Assembly: GCF_029223885.1 (NCBI RefSeq)
Contig: NZ_CP119409.1
Location: forward strand, 1,080,001-1,144,000
Direction: 5' to 3'
Origin: Pararhizobium gei
GTDB taxonomy: Bacteria > Pseudomonadota > Alphaproteobacteria > Rhizobiales > Rhizobiaceae
Length of the DNA: 64,000 bases
Positions 61,221 through 64,000 of this stretch are shown here, piece by piece. The notes beneath the pieces were generated by a model. It was not told the origin of the DNA. It did no database searches and saw only the letters and a list, made by a program, of their open reading frames with translations. The position numbers were made by a program, and so were the translations under genes. Each line of letters begins with the position of its first letter. Positions within the stretch are counted from its first letter, which is position 1.

Positions 61221-62816
61221 ATGAAAAAGCTCTCTACCCTCCTTGCGGCAACCACAATCGCCACGCTGCTGGCCGGTTCCGCTTGGTCCAAGACCCTCGT
61301 TTATTGCTCCGAAGCGTCGCCTGAAGGCTTCGATCCGGGTCTATACACCGGCGGCCAGACCTTCGACGCTTCGTCACGCACCGTCTATAACCGTCTGGTT
61401 GAGTTCAAGCATGGGTCGACCGAAATCGAACCCGGGCTTGCGGAAAGCTACGATGTAAACGCGGACGGCACGGAATATACCTTCAAGCTGCGTCCCGGCG
61501 TCAAGTTCCAGACCACGGACTATTTCACCCCGACCCGTGAACTGAACGCTGACGATGTCATCTTTTCGTTCGAGCGTCAGTACAAGACCGACAATCCGTG
61601 GAACAAATATGTTGCCGGCGCTTCCTGGGAATATTTCTCCGGCATGGGCTTTCCGGATCTGATCCAGTCGATCACCAAGGTTGACGATCTCACGGTCAAG
61701 TTCAAGCTGAAGCAGGCCGAAGCGCCGTTCCTTGCCAATCTCGGCATGGATTTCGCCTCGATTCTCTCCAAGGAGTATGCTGACAAGCTGGCCGCCGATG
61801 GCAAGATGGAGTTGTTGAACCAGCAGCCGCTGGGCACGGGGCCCTACACATTCGTGGCCTACCAGACAGATGCCGCGATCCGCTACAAGGCCAATCCCGA
61901 TTATTGGGGCGGCGTCCAGAAGATCGATGATCTCGTCTTCGCGATCACCACCGATGCAGCTATCCGGGCGCAAAAGCTGAAGGCAGGCGAATGCCATATC
62001 ATGCCTTACCCGAACGCAGCCGACGTTGCCGAGTTGAAGAAGGACGAGAACCTGACGGTTCTGGAGCAGGAAGGCCTCAACGTTTCCTATCTCGCCTATA
62101 ATACGCTCGTCGCACCCTTCGACAAGGCGGAAGTGCGCAAGGCGCTGAATATGGCCGTCAACAAGCAGGCGATCGTGGACGCTGTCTTCCAGGGCGCCGC
62201 CACAGTTGCCAAGAACCCGATTCCGCCGACGATGTGGTCCTATAACGATGCCGTTGTCGACGACAAGTTCGATCCGGAAGCAGCAAAGAAGATGCTGGAA
62301 GACGCCGGCGTCAAGGATCTCAAGATGAAGATCTGGGCCATGCCGGTGGCACGTCCCTATATGCTGAACGCGCGCCGTGCAGCCGAACTGATGCAGTCTG
62401 ACCTCGCGGCAATCGGCGTCACCGTCGAAATTGTCTCCTATGAATGGGCCGAGTATCTGAAGCTGTCTTCCGCAAAGGACCGCGATGGTGCGGCCATCCT
62501 TGGCTGGACCGGCGACAACGGCGATCCGGACAACTTCCTCGACACGCTGCTTGGTTGCGATGCCGTCGGTGGCAACAATCGCGCTCAGTGGTGCAACAAG
62601 GAGTTCGACGACCTGATGACCAAGGCGAAGGCGACCGCCGACGTTGCAGAGCGCACCAAGCTTTATGAAGAAGCGCAGGTGATCTTCAAGAAGGAAGCGC
62701 CCTGGAACACGCTGGACCATTCGCTCGTCTTCGTTCCGATGAGCAAGAAAGTCACCGGCTTTGTCATGGATCCGCTCGGTATTCACCGTTTTGACGGCGT
62801 CGATATCGCGGAGTAA
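61221..62816 (+). CDS. dppA: Dipeptide/oligopeptide ABC transporter substrate-binding protein
   Basis: 531 residues with a signal peptide (MKKLSTLLAATTIATLLAGSAWS). SBP family 5: YCSEASPEGFDPGLYTGG, EYTFKLRPGVKFQTTDYFTP, LTVLEQEGLNVSYLAYNTLV. Cys pairs in the mature protein fit DppA. The start at 61221 is chosen because it begins the signal peptide. Upstream 60840-61220 holds only short hairpins and two AATTTTCC words 16 bp apart; no gene seen. Confidence 0.93.
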   Translation: MKKLSTLLAATTIATLLAGSAWSKTLVYCSEASPEGFDPGLYTGGQTFDASSRTVYNRLVEFKHGSTEIEPGLAESYDVNADGTEYTFKLRPGVKFQTTDYFTPTRELNADDVIFSFERQYKTDNPWNKYVAGASWEYFSGMGFPDLIQSITKVDDLTVKFKLKQAEAPFLANLGMDFASILSKEYADKLAADGKMELLNQQPLGTGPYTFVAYQTDAAIRYKANPDYWGGVQKIDDLVFAITTDAAIRAQKLKAGECHIMPYPNAADVAELKKDENLTVLEQEGLNVSYLAYNTLVAPFDKAEVRKALNMAVNKQAIVDAVFQGAATVAKNPIPPTMWSYNDAVVDDKFDPEAAKKMLEDAGVKDLKMKIWAMPVARPYMLNARRAAELMQSDLAAIGVTVEIVSYEWAEYLKLSSAKDRDGAAILGWTGDNGDPDNFLDTLLGCDAVGGNNRAQWCNKEFDDLMTKAKATADVAERTKLYEEAQVIFKKEAPWNTLDHSLVFVPMSKKVTGFVMDPLGIHRFDGVDIAE

Positions 62817-62854
62817 CCTTCCATCATTGATGCCGCTCCGTTACGGCTAAGGTG

Positions 62855-62887
62855 CCGGCGGTCCGAATTTTTCGGGCCGCCGGTTTT
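62855..62887 (+). terminator. Intercistronic hairpin between dppA and dppB
   Basis: 13-bp stem CCGGCGGTCCGAA / TTCGGGCCGCCGG with one G:U pair, TTT loop, then TTTT. It likely lowers expression of the permeases relative to the binding protein. Confidence 0.8.
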
Positions 62888-62907
62888 CACAATTGGACTG
62901 ACCGCCC

Positions 62908-63912
62908 ATGTTGCGCTTCTTTTTCGGACGTCTGGCCGTCCTCATCCCGACCTTTATCGGGGTTTCCATCATTGCTTTCTCATTCATCCGTCTGCTGCCG
63001 GGCGATCCGGTTATGCTGATGTCGGGAGAACGGGTTATGTCTCCTGAGCGCCATGCCCTGTTGATGACCGAACTCGGTCTCGACCGGCCGGTCTATGCGC
63101 AGTATTTTGATTATCTCGTCAATCTGCTGCAGGGCGATTTTGGTAGCTCGATCGTTACCAAGCGGGCCGTGCTTGACGATTTCCTGCAGTTGTTTCCGGC
63201 AACGCTCGAATTGTCCATCTGCGCCATTCTTCTCGCCGTATTTCTCGGCGTTCCTGCCGGCGTTCTCGCAGCGGTCAAGCGCGGAACCTGGCTCGACCAG
63301 ACACTGATGGGAACCGCGCTGATCGGCTATTCCATGCCGATTTTCTGGTGGGGCCTGCTGCTCGTGATCTTCTTTTCGGGCTATCTCGGCTGGACACCCG
63401 TCTCCGGCCGTATCTCGCTGATGTATTTCTTCCCGCAGGTGAGCGGTTTCATGCTGATCGACAGTCTGATTTCAGGGCAGGCGGGCGCCTTCAAGTCCGC
63501 CGTCACCTATCTGATCCTGCCGACCATCGTGCTGGCGACGATCCCGCTGGCGGTCATCGCCCGCCAGACCCGGTCTGCCATGCTGGAGGTGTTGGGCGAG
63601 GACTATGTTCGCACCGCCCGGTCCAAGGGTCTGTCTCCCTTCCGGGTCATCGGCGTGCATGCCCTGCGCAATGCGCTGATCCCTGTCGTCACCACCATCG
63701 GTCTCCAGGTCGGCGTACTCCTGGCAGGCGCGATCCTGACGGAAACCATTTTCTCATGGCCGGGTATCGGCAAGTGGATGGTCGATTCCGTGTTCAAACG
63801 CGATTATCAGGTCGTGCAAGGCGGACTGATGCTGATCGCCGCCGTCATCATGATCGTCAATCTCATCGTCGATGTGCTTTACGGGCTCATCAACCCCCGC
63901 ATCCGGCACTAG
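62908..63912 (+). CDS. dppB: Dipeptide ABC transporter permease 1
   Basis: 334 residues, about six membrane spans; the N-terminal LIPTFIGVSIIAFSFIRLLP and the GDPV motif are typical of DppB/OppB. EAA loop VLGEDYVRTARSKGLSPFRV present. Confidence 0.93.
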   Translation: MLRFFFGRLAVLIPTFIGVSIIAFSFIRLLPGDPVMLMSGERVMSPERHALLMTELGLDRPVYAQYFDYLVNLLQGDFGSSIVTKRAVLDDFLQLFPATLELSICAILLAVFLGVPAGVLAAVKRGTWLDQTLMGTALIGYSMPIFWWGLLLVIFFSGYLGWTPVSGRISLMYFFPQVSGFMLIDSLISGQAGAFKSAVTYLILPTIVLATIPLAVIARQTRSAMLEVLGEDYVRTARSKGLSPFRVIGVHALRNALIPVVTTIGLQVGVLLAGAILTETIFSWPGIGKWMVDSVFKRDYQVVQGGLMLIAAVIMIVNLIVDVLYGLINPRIRH

Positions 63913-63921
63913 GAGGTTCCG

Positions 63922-64000
63922 ATGGCTGCTATCGAAGCCCAAACCACCCCGCCGACCGGACTTTCAGAGTTCTGGTTCTATTTTTCGCGCAACAAGGGCG
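63922..64000 (+). CDS. dppC: Dipeptide ABC transporter permease 2, N-terminal part
   Basis: Starts MAAIEAQTTPPTGLSEFWFY with AGGAGG before the ATG; the window ends after 26 codons. Identification rests on position behind dppB and on the FWFYFSRNKG start typical of DppC. Confidence 0.75.
   Translation, partial: MAAIEAQTTPPTGLSEFWFYFSRNKG

Overview
The window is high-GC alphaproteobacterial chromosome, most likely from a Rhizobiaceae member (Rhizobium/Agrobacterium group). Supporting signs are an agl alpha-glucoside locus next to edd-pgl-zwf, a rirA iron regulator with an Irr-type (ICE-like) box, isocitrate lyase divergent from an ScfR-type regulator, an acetoacetyl-CoA synthetase of the rhizobial PHB-cycle type, a phasin, and a tRNA-His without an encoded G-1 and with A73. 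Species cannot be fixed from the sequence alone.

1-31.8 kb is host core sequence. It holds the 3' end of an alpha-glucoside locus (alpha-glucosidase, ABC ATPase), a small PilZ-like protein, the Entner-Doudoroff operon zwf-pgl-edd (minus strand), a putrescine-degradation pair (glutamine-synthetase-like ligase and FAD oxidase), a BaiN/RdsA-type flavoprotein, two methyl-accepting chemotaxis proteins, isocitrate lyase with its divergent regulator, a four-gene polyamine ABC importer, acetoacetyl-CoA synthetase, a 1270-residue PAS histidine kinase and a phasin. Carbon, polyamine and storage-polymer metabolism dominate.

31.8-55.8 kb is a roughly 24-kb integrated element in the 3' end of tRNA-His. 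A 28-bp copy of the tRNA end is repeated at 31814-31841 and 55766-55793. The element is decayed. Its tyrosine integrase is cut off after about 148 residues and joined tail-to-tail to a phage tape-measure gene that has also lost its 3' end and carries a frameshift. What remains includes a primase-polymerase/helicase protein, several unrecognised minus-strand genes, a ribbon-helix-helix repressor with paired operators, AlpA-type DNA-binding proteins, a two-gene regulatory operon with a strong operator-overlapped promoter, a GH-A glycosidase, and an AT-rich non-coding region with ten copies of the 9-mer GGTCRGKAT in both orientations. That layout recalls a satellite/phage replication origin of the P4 type. 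The right end carries a 2095-residue exported SpvB/RHS polymorphic toxin with a probable immunity gene, and an IS3-family orfA fragment. Just beyond attR lies a second, heavily decayed fragment of a related integrase, so at least two elements have used this tRNA site.

55.8-64 kb is core again: a LysR regulator, two small genes including an ABM-domain protein, CoA-acylating methylmalonate-semialdehyde dehydrogenase, rirA, an orphan LuxR-type regulator, and a dipeptide/oligopeptide ABC importer (binding protein, permease, start of the second permease) that runs off the end of the window.

The strongest candidates for something undescribed are the iteron array with its primase-polymerase, the set of unrecognised element genes between 39.5 and 47.3 kb, and the RHS toxin tip/immunity pair.
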